From Valencia hispanica (Eukaryota; Chordata; Actinopteri; Cyprinodontiformes; Valenciidae), in NCBI GenBank assembly GCA_963556495.2, contig OY747702.1:5542501-5606500 (forward strand): a stretch of 64,000 nt of DNA, read 5' to 3'. Each line of letters opens with the position of its first letter. Position 1 is the stretch's first letter. The notes beneath the pieces were generated by a model, which saw nothing but the letters and a program-made list of their open reading frames with translations, had not been told where the DNA came from and ran no database searches. Shown here in pieces: positions 63,811 to 64,000 of the stretch. Made by a program: the position numbers and the translations under genes.

Positions 63811-64000
63811 CACGGTGTCCTGTTATTAACTTTTTACTTTCTGTAACATAGAGAGGACTCTTATATCGGATCTTCTGTTCCTTCTGTGTCTCTGCTCTGT
63901 CTTCTCAAACCCCCAGACGGTCGTGGCAGATGGCCGCTCCTACTGAGCCTGGTTCTGTTGGAGGTTTCTTCCTGTTAAAGGGGAGTTTTTCCTCTCCACC
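63811..64000 (+). repeat. L2 3' UTR, cut by window end
   Basis: The bases CACGGTGTCCTGTTATTAAC through TTTTTCCTCTCCACC match the L2 tail upstream of its final 250 bp. The rest lies beyond the window. The left edge at about 63811 is a 5' truncation point. Confidence 0.9.

Overview
The window looks like a piece of a percomorph teleost chromosome, possibly killifish-like. This rests on content: Rex1, Rex3 and L2 retrotransposons, Tx1/L1-type LINEs, a tRNA-derived SINE, Tc1 and several hAT transposons, an endogenous retrovirus, and one exon of a conserved vertebrate gene. No bacterial-style genes, operons or CRISPR arrays are present. Nearly everything up to about 60 kb is mobile DNA in various states of decay. 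The species cannot be fixed by reading alone.

Layout. 0-2.6 kb: an L2 tail, then a decayed Tc1 transposon with duplicated ends. 3.2-17 kb: a nested stack. A minus-strand Rex3 copy (3.19-3.79, 12.14-12.20 and 15.30-15.47 kb) was hit by a Rex1 element (3.8-12.1 kb), a 3.1-kb hAT transposon (12.2-15.3 kb) and a second Rex3 (15.5-17.0 kb). The Rex1 was itself hit by an L2 (4.3-6.1 kb) and by a poly(A)-tailed Tx1/L1-type LINE with a long G-rich 3' UTR (6.3-10.1 kb). 17-31 kb: a SINE, a fold-back element, a TTAA-flanked DNA transposon inside another Tx1/L1 remnant, an L2, a Rex1 piece holding an LTR-like insert, and a Rex3 with clear target duplications.

31.2-50.1 kb is a second nested stack. One L2 copy carries two DNA-transposon-like insertions in its SGNH-esterase ORF1, a 13-kb gamma-like endogenous retrovirus (35.0-48.1 kb, LTR-gag-pol-env-LTR) and a 1.8-kb LTR-like element. 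The provirus is old: its LTRs differ at about 17 sites over about 297 bp by hand count, gag and pol have many stops and frameshifts, one expected integrase catalytic Asp is Ala, and an L2 fragment sits between pol and env. 50.1-55.8 kb holds two L2 endonuclease regions in opposite orientation around a Rex3.

55.8-60 kb holds remnants of hAT elements and LINEs. At 60.96-61.19 kb lies the only host gene I recognise, the first coding exon of RNF103 (an ER-membrane RING E3 ubiquitin ligase), with a splice donor. The rest of the window would be its first intron, which holds a hAT element carrying a BED-finger exon and the start of another L2. I found no convincing undescribed biological system. The best leads are the TTAA-flanked element with an orphan exon, the asymmetric retroviral LTRs, the nested insertion order, and an L2 subfamily marked by a shared deletion.
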